Assembly (NCBI RefSeq): GCF_001620065.1
Contig: NZ_LQGV01000001.1
Coordinates: 434,001-498,000 of the forward strand
DNA: 64,000 bases
From: Microbacterium sp. TNHR37B
Lineage (GTDB): Bacteria; Actinomycetota; Actinomycetes; Actinomycetales; Microbacteriaceae
Reading direction: 5' to 3'
Shown: one piece after another, positions 10,316-18,638 of the stretch
Layout of the letters: every line of letters starts with the position of its first letter
Position numbering within the stretch: position 1 is the first letter of the stretch
Made by a program: the position numbers and the translations under genes
The notes under the pieces: generated by a model
Seen by the model: only the letters and a program-made list of their open reading frames with translations
Told to the model about the DNA's origin: nothing
The model's database searches: none

Positions 10316-11338
10316 TCAGAACCCGACGGCCGCCTGGTACACCGGGAGCAGTCCGGTGCGCACTCCGGAGGCCGACGGCTTCGGCTGGAAGACGCTGGAA
10401 TTGTGGTTCCCCTCGATCACCACAGGCCCGTTCGGCGTGATCGCGAGGTCCCATCCCACGTAGGGGGCTTCCGGCGTGCGTCGGGCGAGCTGTTCGGTGA
10501 TCTCGAGGACGCGGTCGTACATCGGCACCCGGAACCCGACGATGGGCGTCCCGGTGACGGGGTGCTCGCGGTACACGTTGCTGCGCTTGTCCACGCCAGG
10601 GTAGAGGGCGACGCCGTCGTCATCGAGCATGGTGAACATGCCCCCGGAGGCGAAGTTGTCGATGACGTCGCCGTTGCCGATCCGCAGCACCGCGGCCAAG
10701 AGTCGTACGCTGCCGCCGGGCTCCGGACCGCGCTGATCCAGGAACGTGATCATCCGCACCGTGTTCACGCTGTCGGGGTAGAGCGCGCTCATCTCCGGAT
10801 GCTGGACGATGAACTCATCGATGATCGTCTGTCCGGCAGCGGTCACCTCCTCGCGGAACGCGGCGACGTCGGTGACGTTCTCGTGGAGGGTGATTCCGCC
10901 GCCGCCCTGACCGTCCAGCGGCTTGGCGAGCACCTTCGGGTGGCGGGTGAGGAAGCCCGCCAGCGTCGTGTCGTCGACGTCGCGCACATCGATCGTCTCC
11001 CGACCGAGGAGGTCGGCGTATTCGCGCGCGAAGCGGCGCTTGTCCTCCAGCTTCGCCCGTCCCTCGGCGGTGTTGTACATCCGGGTGATGCGGAACGACT
11101 TCGGGTGGGTCATCCACGTCTTCCGCTCCTTCGCCGTGAGGAGACGAATGTCCCACACGGCGTAGTCACGGAACCCCATGTCGTATCTCACGGAGCACCA
11201 GAGCATGTCCGCGATGAGCACGGGCAACGGAGCCTTCGACACCTTCTGGGCCTGCCGAGCGAACTCGACGAGGTTTCCGGGACGGAGCTTGGCCGCGCGG
11301 CGCGCGAGGTAGCGCAGGCGAACGGTGGCTCTGCTCAT
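10316..11338 (-). CDS. ATP-grasp ligase, sugar-transfer-associated type (second tandem copy)
   Basis: A 340-residue ATP-grasp protein. Visible signatures are the nucleotide-binding lysine region LAKPLDGQGGGGI, the ATP-contact segment QTIIDEFIVQHPEM, SVNTVRM, and the metal site VVIEGNHNSS near the C-terminus. ATP-grasp enzymes activate a carboxylate as acyl phosphate and join it to an amine or thiol. The layout resembles the sugar-transfer-associated ATP-grasp family, so amide or peptide bond formation on a cell-surface or small-molecule substrate is plausible but unproven. GGAAGGA precedes ATG 11338. It is a diverged paralogue of the gene directly upstream and the last gene of the sigA operon. 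Confidence 0.82.
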   Translation of the reverse strand: MSRATVRLRYLARRAAKLRPGNLVEFARQAQKVSKAPLPVLIADMLWCSVRYDMGFRDYAVWDIRLLTAKERKTWMTHPKSFRITRMYNTAEGRAKLEDKRRFAREYADLLGRETIDVRDVDDTTLAGFLTRHPKVLAKPLDGQGGGGITLHENVTDVAAFREEVTAAGQTIIDEFIVQHPEMSALYPDSVNTVRMITFLDQRGPEPGGSVRLLAAVLRIGNGDVIDNFASGGMFTMLDDDGVALYPGVDKRSNVYREHPVTGTPIVGFRVPMYDRVLEITEQLARRTPEAPYVGWDLAITPNGPVVIEGNHNSSVFQPKPSASGVRTGLLPVYQAAVGF

Positions 11339-11366
11339 GGGCTGGTCATCCTTCCGGGGCGCGTGC

Positions 11367-12389
11367 TCAGAAGCGCATCGCAGCGCGGTATCTCGGCAAC
11401 AGCCCGCGCCGGATGCCCGAGACGGAGGGCTTGGACTGGAAGACACCCGTGTTGTGGTTGCCTTCGATCACGACGGGGCGTTCGGGCGTGATCGCGATGT
11501 CCCAGCCGATGTAGGGCATTGCCGGAACACGCCGGGCCAGCCGGTCGACGAGTTGCAGGATCTCGCCGTACAGCGGCACCTGATATCCGCTGATCCGCTC
11601 CCCCGTGACGGGGTGAGTCTCGAACGGGTGACCTTCTTCGTCGCTGGCGGCGTGGAGGGCCCGGCCGTTCTCGTCGAGCATCGTGTACATGCCGCCGTTG
11701 CTGAAGTTGTCGATGACGCCGCCGTTGCCGATCTTCAACACCCCCGCGAGGACGTGAACCGTTCCGACCGGGTCGAGATAGGTGACCATGCGTAGGGAAT
11801 TGACGCTCCGCGGGTAGAGGCGCGCCATCTCCGGGTGCTGTTCCAGCACTTCTTCGACGAGGGTCTGCCCCGATGCGAGGAGCTCACGGCGCAGCTCGCT
11901 CACATCGGTGATCTCCTCGCGGTCGCGCATCGTGATGCCGTTACCGCCGACGCCGGTCGGGTTCTTCGTGATGATGCGCGCATGGCGTCCGACGAAGGCC
12001 TCGAGGGCGGCGACATCAGTGGTCGAGACGTCCAGCCACTCCCTGCCCAGCTCGTCACCGAACTGCTCGGCGAATCGGAGCTTGTCGTCGAAGATCGCCC
12101 GTTGACTGTTGTCGTTGAGCTTCCGCGAAAGGTGGAACGACTTGGGGTCGGTCATGTACGTCTTGCGCTCGCGGGCGCGAAGAATCCGGAAGTCCCACTC
12201 GGAGTAGTTCTCGAAGGTGGTCTCGTAGCGCACCGCGCACCACGCCATGTCCAGCACGACCCACCACAGCGGAGCTCGCGAGAGAGACCTGGACTGACGC
12301 GCGAACTGCAACACCCGTTCGCGGTCGAAGGAGACGATGCGCTTCACGAAGAAGCGCGCGCGTCGATAGAGCCGATTGACCGCGGACAC
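11367..12389 (-). CDS. ATP-grasp ligase, sugar-transfer-associated type (first tandem copy)
   Basis: Also 340 residues and collinear with its downstream neighbour. Both share the ERKTxMTxPKSF segment, the Gly-rich nucleotide loop (here ITKNPTGVGGNGI), the EQHPEMARLYPRSVNSLRM region, KIGNGGVIDNF and the metal-binding VVIEGNHNTG. Start is GTG 12389, one base after the stop of the CofE-like gene, so translation is almost certainly coupled. Two paralogues in series suggest two successive ligation steps or two substrates. The reaction cannot be named from the sequence. Confidence 0.82.
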   Translation of the reverse strand: MSAVNRLYRRARFFVKRIVSFDRERVLQFARQSRSLSRAPLWWVVLDMAWCAVRYETTFENYSEWDFRILRARERKTYMTDPKSFHLSRKLNDNSQRAIFDDKLRFAEQFGDELGREWLDVSTTDVAALEAFVGRHARIITKNPTGVGGNGITMRDREEITDVSELRRELLASGQTLVEEVLEQHPEMARLYPRSVNSLRMVTYLDPVGTVHVLAGVLKIGNGGVIDNFSNGGMYTMLDENGRALHAASDEEGHPFETHPVTGERISGYQVPLYGEILQLVDRLARRVPAMPYIGWDIAITPERPVVIEGNHNTGVFQSKPSVSGIRRGLLPRYRAAMRF

Positions 12390-12390
12390 G

Positions 12391-13107
12391 TCAGTTCCCG
12401 TCGGACGAGGTCGCGCGGCGGATGATGCCGAGCGGGGTGGACTGGTGTCCCTGACCGAGCGGATTGTCGCTCAGGATCTCCACGAGCCGCCGTTCGCCGG
12501 CCGCATCGAGCGTCGAGCCGAGGATGTTGCCGCCGATGTCGTTGATGTCGACGACCGCGACCTCGTTCTCTCCACCCAGGAGCTGCTTGAGGTGCGCAGC
12601 GACCTTGTCGGGCTCCTTCGGACCGAGCACGACGGCCTTGTTGTATGGCGGAATGGTGTGGCGAGTCGGACCGTCGATCGAACGTGCCTTGTCGCCCGCG
12701 ATGCGATAGAAGTCACCGCGTCGCCCGACGAGCTTCCCCACGGCGCTGACGGCGGCCGCGAACAGGATGCGCGGTGTACCGCACTCCCGCAGCGCCATCT
12801 CCATGGTCTCGGGCATGCCGAGGCCGATCCCGTACGACGTCTTGACGACGTAGCGCGACAGGAATCGCGCGAGCGGCCGCGGGGTGATCTCCTCCACCAG
12901 GAAGGAGCGCCCCTGCGTGATCGCGACGATCTTCTCCGTCACGAAGAGGAGATCGTCCGCTCGGAGCTGCGGACGCGCGTACTCGAGGACGAACGCGTCC
13001 AGGTCGTCCCCCGGCATGACGACTCTCGTCCGAATCGGAAGCCGCGCAAAGCGCGTGCCGTCGACGGCGATCTCCAACGATTTGCCGTCGTTGGCCTGTG
13101 CACTCAT
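12391..13107 (-). CDS. CofE-like (coenzyme F420-0:L-glutamate ligase fold) protein
   Basis: A 238-residue protein resembling the CofE gamma-glutamyl ligase fold. The stretch [17 protein letters not shown] corresponds to the CofE core that ends in lysine and glycine-rich turns, and [12 protein letters not shown] corresponds to the later acidic metal-binding region. CofE adds glutamates to coenzyme F420 using GTP. No other F420 genes are seen here, and the partners are two ATP-grasp ligases, so a different acceptor is likely. ATG 13107 overlaps the sigA stop codon by four bases. True activity is unknown. Confidence 0.75.
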   Translation of the reverse strand: MSAQANDGKSLEIAVDGTRFARLPIRTRVVMPGDDLDAFVLEYARPQLRADDLLFVTEKIVAITQGRSFLVEEITPRPLARFLSRYVVKTSYGIGLGMPETMEMALRECGTPRILFAAAVSAVGKLVGRRGDFYRIAGDKARSIDGPTRHTIPPYNKAVVLGPKEPDKVAAHLKQLLGGENEVAVVDINDIGGNILGSTLDAAGERRLVEILSDNPLGQGHQSTPLGIIRRATSSDGN

Positions 13108-14438
13108 TCGAGGTAGTCCCGCAGCGACTGCGAACGCGACGGGTGCCGCAGCTTCGCCATCGTCTTGGACTCGATCTGACGGATGCGCTCTCGGGTCACT
13201 CCGAAGGTGTCGCCGATCTGGTCCAGCGTCTTCGGCTGACCGTCTCCGAGACCGAAGCGCATGCGGATGACTCCCGCCTCGCGCTCCGACAGGGAGTCCA
13301 GGAGCGCCTCCAGCTGACGCTGGAGCATCGTGAACCCCACGGCGTCCGCGGGAACGACCGCCTCGGTGTCCTCGATCAGGTCGCCGAACTCGCTGTCGCC
13401 GTCCTCGCCGAGAGGCGTGTGCAGGGAGATCGGCTCGCGGCCGTACTTCTGCACCTCGATGACCTTCTCCGGGGTCATGTCGAGTTCGCGGCTGAGTTCC
13501 TCGGGCGTGGGCTCGCGCCCCAGGTCCTGCAGCATCTGTCGCTGCACGCGCGCCAGCTTGTTGATCACCTCGACCATGTGCACGGGAATGCGGATGGTGC
13601 GCGCCTGGTCGGCCATGGCGCGTGTGATGGCCTGACGGATCCACCACGTCGCGTAGGTCGAGAACTTGAACCCCTTGGTGTAGTCGAACTTCTCGACGGC
13701 GCGGATGAGACCGAGGTTCCCCTCCTGGATGAGGTCGAGGAACTGCATCCCGCGTCCCGTGTATCGCTTGGCGAGGGAGACGACCAGTCGGAGGTTCGCG
13801 CCGAGGAGGTGACTCTTGGCGCGCTGGCCATCGCGCGCGACCCACTGGAGGTCGAGGCCCAGCTGCGACGACTTCTCGCTGGCCGACATCTGCGACAGCT
13901 TCTCTTCGGCGAAGAGGCCTGCCTCGATGCGCATGGCGAGCTCGACCTCTTCGGCCGCGTTGAGGAGCGGGACCTTGCCGATCTGCTTGAGGTAGTCCTT
14001 CACCGGGTCGGCCGTGGCGCCGGTGATCTGGGTCGAGTAGACCGGGACGTCGTCCTCGTCGCTCGAGGAGATCACGATCGCGCCGGTGGGAAGCGGCTCC
14101 GTGAAGGCGGGCTTCGCGGCGCCCTCCTCGTCTTCGTCGTCGTCCTCGGAGTCGGCCTTCTTGGCCTTCTTGTCGGCGGGCGCGTCGGTGGTGTCGTCCT
14201 CGGTGTCGTCGTCGTCGGTGTCGGTGACCTCGTCGATGTCGCCCTCGTCGTCGAGGTCGGGTTCGTCGTCGTCCTTGGCGGTGGCCTTGCTGGCGCGAGC
14301 CTTCGCCGGGGCGGCCTTGGTCTTGGCGGCACCGGACTTGGTCGCGGTCTTGCGCGCCGGCTTCTGGGCCGGGACTGCGGTCGCCTCTTCGGTGTCCTCA
14401 GCCTTGCGGGTGCGGGTGCTCTTCGTGCCTGACGTCAC
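13104..14438 (-). CDS. sigA: RNA polymerase primary sigma factor SigA (RpoD/HrdB)
   Basis: A 444-residue group 1 sigma factor directing RNA polymerase to housekeeping promoters. The first ~150 residues are a Lys/Ala-rich then Asp/Glu-rich disordered region (a usual actinobacterial extension). Region 1.2-2 follows with [12 protein letters not shown] and the -10 recognition segment [19 protein letters not shown]; region 3 and region 4.2 ([16 protein letters not shown]) close the protein. GTG 14438 is preceded by GAAAGGCGA; longer starts up to 14540 would add unconserved residues. It leads the operon with the CofE-like and ATP-grasp genes, its stop overlapping the next start. Confidence 0.95.
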   Translation of the reverse strand: MTSGTKSTRTRKAEDTEEATAVPAQKPARKTATKSGAAKTKAAPAKARASKATAKDDDEPDLDDEGDIDEVTDTDDDDTEDDTTDAPADKKAKKADSEDDDEDEEGAAKPAFTEPLPTGAIVISSSDEDDVPVYSTQITGATADPVKDYLKQIGKVPLLNAAEEVELAMRIEAGLFAEEKLSQMSASEKSSQLGLDLQWVARDGQRAKSHLLGANLRLVVSLAKRYTGRGMQFLDLIQEGNLGLIRAVEKFDYTKGFKFSTYATWWIRQAITRAMADQARTIRIPVHMVEVINKLARVQRQMLQDLGREPTPEELSRELDMTPEKVIEVQKYGREPISLHTPLGEDGDSEFGDLIEDTEAVVPADAVGFTMLQRQLEALLDSLSEREAGVIRMRFGLGDGQPKTLDQIGDTFGVTRERIRQIESKTMAKLRHPSRSQSLRDYLE

Positions 14439-14684
14439 GTCTCGCCTTTCACCGACGATGGTCGTCGGGGTTTCGGACACTAGTAAGACCCTTGTCAAGT
14501 CCTCCGGGCCGTCGAGCGGACGACGAAACGGGGATGACAACGGGTCAGATGTCCTATTCTCTCACAGTTCTCCGCGGGAACCAGTCCAGCGACACCGCGG
14601 AGACCGTGGCCTTCCACCGATACAACGCTCACGCGCTCTCCGGAATTCCGCGGAGGGACGACGCGATCGGATCCGAGCGGCCGC
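14439..14684 (-). promoter_or_regulatory. sigA upstream region with promoter-like boxes
   Basis: The 246 bases between sigA and the PAC2 gene stop must contain the sigA promoter. On the minus strand a perfect TTGACA lies at 14493-14498, but no good -10 sits 16-19 bases beyond it (TAGTGT comes after only about ten bases). A second candidate is GAGAAT at 14556-14561. I cannot choose between them by eye; more than one start site is possible for such a gene. Confidence 0.35.
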
Positions 14685-15611
14685 TCAGCGGCGCTCGTGC
14701 TTGTCTTCGTCGCCGGGCGGACGCGTGGCGAGGAACCGCTCCAGTTCGGCCGCGAGCTCATCCGCGCTCGGAAGGTCGCCCGTGTGGATGATCGGCTGGG
14801 CCTGGGTCGAGCCCGCCATGTAGGCGTCGTAGCGCTCCTCCAGCCCGTGGAGCATCGCGGTCAGCTCGTCGCTGCCGGACACCTGCTCGGTGACCTTCTC
14901 GAGGTATTCGCGGTTCTCCTCGCGAAGGTCGTCGAGGTCGAACACGAGGCCGGTCGCGACCGAGATGCTGTCGAGCCCGGCGATGGCGGCGGCGGGGTAA
15001 TCCGTGTCGCCCAAGTAATGAGGGACGAGGAGGGCGAACCCCGCGACCTCGGCACCCGCCTGCGCGAAGCGGTACTCCAAGAGGTGCCCGATCGTCGCGG
15101 GAACCTGCGTGTGGGGCTTCCAGACGGAGTGGGCCTCGGTGAGGTCGCGGCGGGTGCCGCTGACGGTGGTGCCGATCGGCCGGGTGTGCGGCACCGGCAT
15201 GGGGATCGCGTGGACCCACGTGACCGAGGACACCTGCAGTCCTTCGGCGAGGCCGACGACGGTCTCGGTGAACGCTTCCCACGCGAAGTCGGGTTCGAAG
15301 CCCGCGAGGAGGACGAAGGGCTGCCCGAGCGAGTCGTGCGCGAGGGCGAGTTCCAGCCGTTGCGGGCGGTACCCGCTCAAGTGATCGGCTTCGAACGTGA
15401 TGAGCGGACGTCGGGCGCGGTAGTCGAAGAGCACGTCGGCGGAGAACGCGACGACCGGGGCCGGGTCGAGGTCGTCACGGAAGTAGGCCAGCATACGTCC
15501 GGCCGCTCCTCCCGCGTCGGTGAATCCCGTCAGGGTCACCACGAGAGGAAGGCCGCTCGGGATCGGCGGGGCGCTGGCGACACGCTCGTAGAGAGGACCC
15601 TGCAGTGGCAT
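14685..15611 (-). CDS. PAC2 family protein (proteasome assembly chaperone-like)
   Basis: A 308-residue member of the PAC2 fold family, with VVTLTGFTDAGGAA near the N-terminus and HAIPMPVPHTRP in the middle, then a conserved helix-rich C-terminal part (DLDDLREENREYLEKVTEQV). Bacterial PAC2 proteins occur widely in actinobacteria, including species without a proteasome; the role is not settled. ATG 15611 is preferred because TACAGT stands six bases upstream, giving a leaderless start; the in-frame extension to 16022 is antisense to pepA and unconserved in appearance. Divergent from the aminopeptidase gene. Confidence 0.85.
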   Translation of the reverse strand: MPLQGPLYERVASAPPIPSGLPLVVTLTGFTDAGGAAGRMLAYFRDDLDPAPVVAFSADVLFDYRARRPLITFEADHLSGYRPQRLELALAHDSLGQPFVLLAGFEPDFAWEAFTETVVGLAEGLQVSSVTWVHAIPMPVPHTRPIGTTVSGTRRDLTEAHSVWKPHTQVPATIGHLLEYRFAQAGAEVAGFALLVPHYLGDTDYPAAAIAGLDSISVATGLVFDLDDLREENREYLEKVTEQVSGSDELTAMLHGLEERYDAYMAGSTQAQPIIHTGDLPSADELAAELERFLATRPPGDEDKHERR

Positions 15612-15735
15612 GCCTCCACTGTACGAGCCCTCCGCGACGCGAGGCTTGCGTGACGGCCCTCGCATACCGCTGACAGCGAACACGGGTCGAGTGGCGTGGC
15701 CTCGGGCCATCCGGGGCAAAACTAGGATGGACGAC

Positions 15736-17208
15736 ATGCCGTTCCCGGAGCTGTCGTACACCACCGCTGCCCTGACCGACATCGATGCCGATGCCTGGGT
15801 GCTCGCACTCCCTCCGTTGGACGACGCGATCGCGGCGCTGGTGGACTTTCCGGGCCTGGACGACGCGCTGTCGGCCGTGGGCTTCACGGGGAGCGCAGGC
15901 TCAGTGGCGCGAGTCTTCGCACCCGAGACGACGACGCGGCCGCTGTTCGTGGTCGGCACGGGCGCGCAGCCCACGGCGGACGCTCTCCGCGATGCCGTCG
16001 GCACCGCCGTGCGGACGACCACGGGCTTTGCGACGCTGGCCGTCGCCGCGCCGGGTGTGGCCGGACGAGAACGCGCGATCGGCGAAGGAATCGTGCTCGG
16101 CGGTTACCGCTTCGACGACTACAAGTCGGATCGCGGCGCCCAGCGCGCTGCCCGCGTCGTGGTCTCCAGTCCTCATTCTGTCTCCCCCGACGACCTCGCC
16201 GCTGTCATGGCGATCGGTTCCGCGTCGGCCCTCGTCAAGGACCTCGTGCACACGCCGGCTGAGTGGCTCGGCCCGCAGGAGTTCGCCGAGCGTGCGATCG
16301 AAGCGCTCTCCGGGCTCCCTGTGACCGTGGACGTCCTCGACGAGGCGGAGCTGGCTGCCCAAGGCTTCGGCGGAATCCTCGGCGTCGGAAAGGGATCCGA
16401 CCGACCGCCGCGCTTCGTCCGACTCGATTACACGCCGGCCGATGCCGTCGACGCCCGCCACGTGGCCCTCGTCGGCAAAGGCATCACCTTCGACACCGGC
16501 GGCCTCTCACTGAAGCCGCCCGCCAGCATGGTGGGAATGAAGTACGACATGTGCGGTGCCGCCACGGCGCTCGCCGTCGTTCGGGCGGTCGCCGAGCTCG
16601 CCCTCCCGGTGCGCGTGACCGGGTGGCTCTGCATCGCCGACAACATGCCGTCGGGACGGGCGACGCGCCCGGGCGACGTCGTGCGCATCCTGGACGGCAC
16701 GACCGTCGAGGTACTCAACACCGACGCGGAAGGGCGACTGGTCCTCGCGGACGGTCTCGTGGCCGCCAGTCGCGCGCAGCCCGACGTCATCGTCGACATC
16801 GCGACCCTCACAGGCGCCATCACGGTCGCGCTCGGCAATCGTTATGCGGGCGTGATGGGCGACAACGACGCCGTGGCGGCATACCTTGCCGCCGCGCAGC
16901 GCGCCGGTGAGCTGGCGTGGCAGCTCCCCCTCCCCGATCACATGGAGGACGAGCTCGACTCGCCGATCGCCGACCTGCAGAACGCGAAGATCGGCGATCC
17001 GGCGGGCGGGTCCCTGTTCGCGGGACTGTTCCTCCGTCGCTTCGTCGGGCGGACGTCCGAGGCCGACGACGCCCCACGCATCCCGTGGGTCCATCTCGAT
17101 ATCGCGGGCGCCGGGACGACCAAGGCGGCCTTCGGGGCGACCGACAAAGGCCCCACGGCGGCGACGGTGCGGTCGCTCGTCGAGTTCATCGCAGGAGGCG
17201 CACAGTGA
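15736..17208 (+). CDS. pepA: Leucyl aminopeptidase (M17 family)
   Basis: A 490-residue cytosolic metallo-aminopeptidase that removes N-terminal residues from peptides. The C-terminal catalytic domain shows LVGKGITFDTGGLSLKP (metal-binding Lys and Asp), KYDMCGAATAL, and the M17 signature NTDAEGRLVLADGL. The N-terminal domain is the usual variable one. ATG 15736 fits a leaderless start, with TAGGAT six bases upstream; ATG 15727 would add three residues. The stop overlaps the GTG start of lpdA by four bases, so the two are translationally coupled. Confidence 0.93.
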   Translation: MPFPELSYTTAALTDIDADAWVLALPPLDDAIAALVDFPGLDDALSAVGFTGSAGSVARVFAPETTTRPLFVVGTGAQPTADALRDAVGTAVRTTTGFATLAVAAPGVAGRERAIGEGIVLGGYRFDDYKSDRGAQRAARVVVSSPHSVSPDDLAAVMAIGSASALVKDLVHTPAEWLGPQEFAERAIEALSGLPVTVDVLDEAELAAQGFGGILGVGKGSDRPPRFVRLDYTPADAVDARHVALVGKGITFDTGGLSLKPPASMVGMKYDMCGAATALAVVRAVAELALPVRVTGWLCIADNMPSGRATRPGDVVRILDGTTVEVLNTDAEGRLVLADGLVAASRAQPDVIVDIATLTGAITVALGNRYAGVMGDNDAVAAYLAAAQRAGELAWQLPLPDHMEDELDSPIADLQNAKIGDPAGGSLFAGLFLRRFVGRTSEADDAPRIPWVHLDIAGAGTTKAAFGATDKGPTAATVRSLVEFIAGGAQ

Positions 17209-18575
17209 GCGAGCACGCATTCGACATCGTCGTCCTCGGTGGGGGCAGTGGCGGGTACGCCGCAGCGCTGCGCGCCCGCGAGCTGGGCAAGACCGTCGCG
17301 GTCATCGAGAAGGACAAGGTGGGCGGCACCTGCCTGCACCGCGGCTGCATCCCCACGAAAGCCCTGCTCCACGCGGCGGAGGTCGCCGATCACGTGAGGG
17401 ACGCCGCGAGCGTCGGCGTTTCGGCCACGTTCGTCGGTATCGACACGGCAGCCGTGACCTCGTACCGAGAGGGAATCGTCGCGAAGAAGTACAAGGGGCT
17501 GGAAGGCCTTCTTGCGGCGCGCGGCGTGACGGTCGTCGCCGGCGAGGGGCGACTCCTCCCCGATCGTGCGATCCAGGTGGGGGACGACGTCTATCGAGGT
17601 GCGGACGTGATCCTCGCCACGGGGTCGTACAGTCGAGTGCTTCCCGGCATCACGATCGAGGGCCGGGTGCTCACCAGTGAGCAGGCCCTCGCACTGGACG
17701 AGGTCCCGGACCGCGTGGTCATTCTCGGTGGTGGCGTGATCGGCGTCGAGTTCGCGAGCGTGTGGCGGTCGTTCGGTGCAGAGGTCACGATCGTCGAGGC
17801 GCTGGATCACCTCGTGCCGCAGGAAGACATCGCTCTCAGCAAGGCCCTCGAGCGGGCGTTCCGCAAGCGCGGGATTGCGTCCCGCCTCGGGACGCGATTC
17901 GCGTCTGTCGCGCAGGACGAGAGCGGCGTCGTCGTCTCGCTCGAAGACGGCAGCACGGTGGAGGCGGACTACCTCCTCGTCGCGGTCGGACGCGGCCCCG
18001 CGTCGTCGGGACTCGGCTTCGAGGAGGCCGGCGTCCGCATCGACCGCGGGTTCGTCGTCGTCGACGAGGCGCTCCAGACCACGGTCCCGCACGTGTGGGC
18101 CGTCGGCGACATCGTGTTCGGACTGCAGCTGGCCCATCGCGGCTTCCAGCAGGGGATCTTCGTCGCCGAGCACATCGCGGGGTTGTCGCCTTCGCCGATC
18201 GTCGAATCCACCATCCCGCGCGTCACCTACAGCAGCCCGGAGGTGGCGTCCGTGGGGCTCACCGAGGCCCAGGCCCGCGCCGAACACGGCGATGCCGTCG
18301 TGGCCTATGAGTACAACCTGGCGGGGAACGGGAAGAGCGAGATCCTCGGTACTGCCGGCCTTGTGAAGGTCGTCCGTCTGGTCGATGGCCCCATCGTCGG
18401 TGTCCACCTCGTGGGCGATCGCGTCGGAGAGTTGATCACCGAGGGGCAGCTGGTGGTCGGCTGGGAGGCCCACCCAGAGGACCTCGCGCCCCTCATCCAC
18501 GCTCACCCGACCCAGAGCGAGGCACTGGGCGAAGCGTTTCTCGCTCTTGCCGGCAAGCCGCTGCACGCCCTCTGA
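17205..18575 (+). CDS. lpdA: Dihydrolipoyl dehydrogenase (E3)
   Basis: A 456-residue FAD flavoenzyme that reoxidises dihydrolipoyl groups of 2-oxoacid dehydrogenase E2 subunits with NAD. It has the FAD-binding VVLGGGSGGYAAA, the redox disulfide C43/C48 in GGTCLHRGCIPTK, a second Rossmann motif VVILGGGVIGVEFAS for NAD, the FAD ribityl contact HVWAVGDIV, and the C-terminal active-site HAHPTQSE. GTG 17205 has AGGAGG six bases upstream inside pepA. It precedes sucB by 63 bases and serves that E2 and the AceE-dependent complex. Confidence 0.95.
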   Translation: MSEHAFDIVVLGGGSGGYAAALRARELGKTVAVIEKDKVGGTCLHRGCIPTKALLHAAEVADHVRDAASVGVSATFVGIDTAAVTSYREGIVAKKYKGLEGLLAARGVTVVAGEGRLLPDRAIQVGDDVYRGADVILATGSYSRVLPGITIEGRVLTSEQALALDEVPDRVVILGGGVIGVEFASVWRSFGAEVTIVEALDHLVPQEDIALSKALERAFRKRGIASRLGTRFASVAQDESGVVVSLEDGSTVEADYLLVAVGRGPASSGLGFEEAGVRIDRGFVVVDEALQTTVPHVWAVGDIVFGLQLAHRGFQQGIFVAEHIAGLSPSPIVESTIPRVTYSSPEVASVGLTEAQARAEHGDAVVAYEYNLAGNGKSEILGTAGLVKVVRLVDGPIVGVHLVGDRVGELITEGQLVVGWEAHPEDLAPLIHAHPTQSEALGEAFLALAGKPLHAL

Positions 18576-18638
18576 CGACCCGCTCGCGCAGGTCACTAAG
18601 CTTAAGAAGACATCGACACGTCTAAAGGAGACACACCT

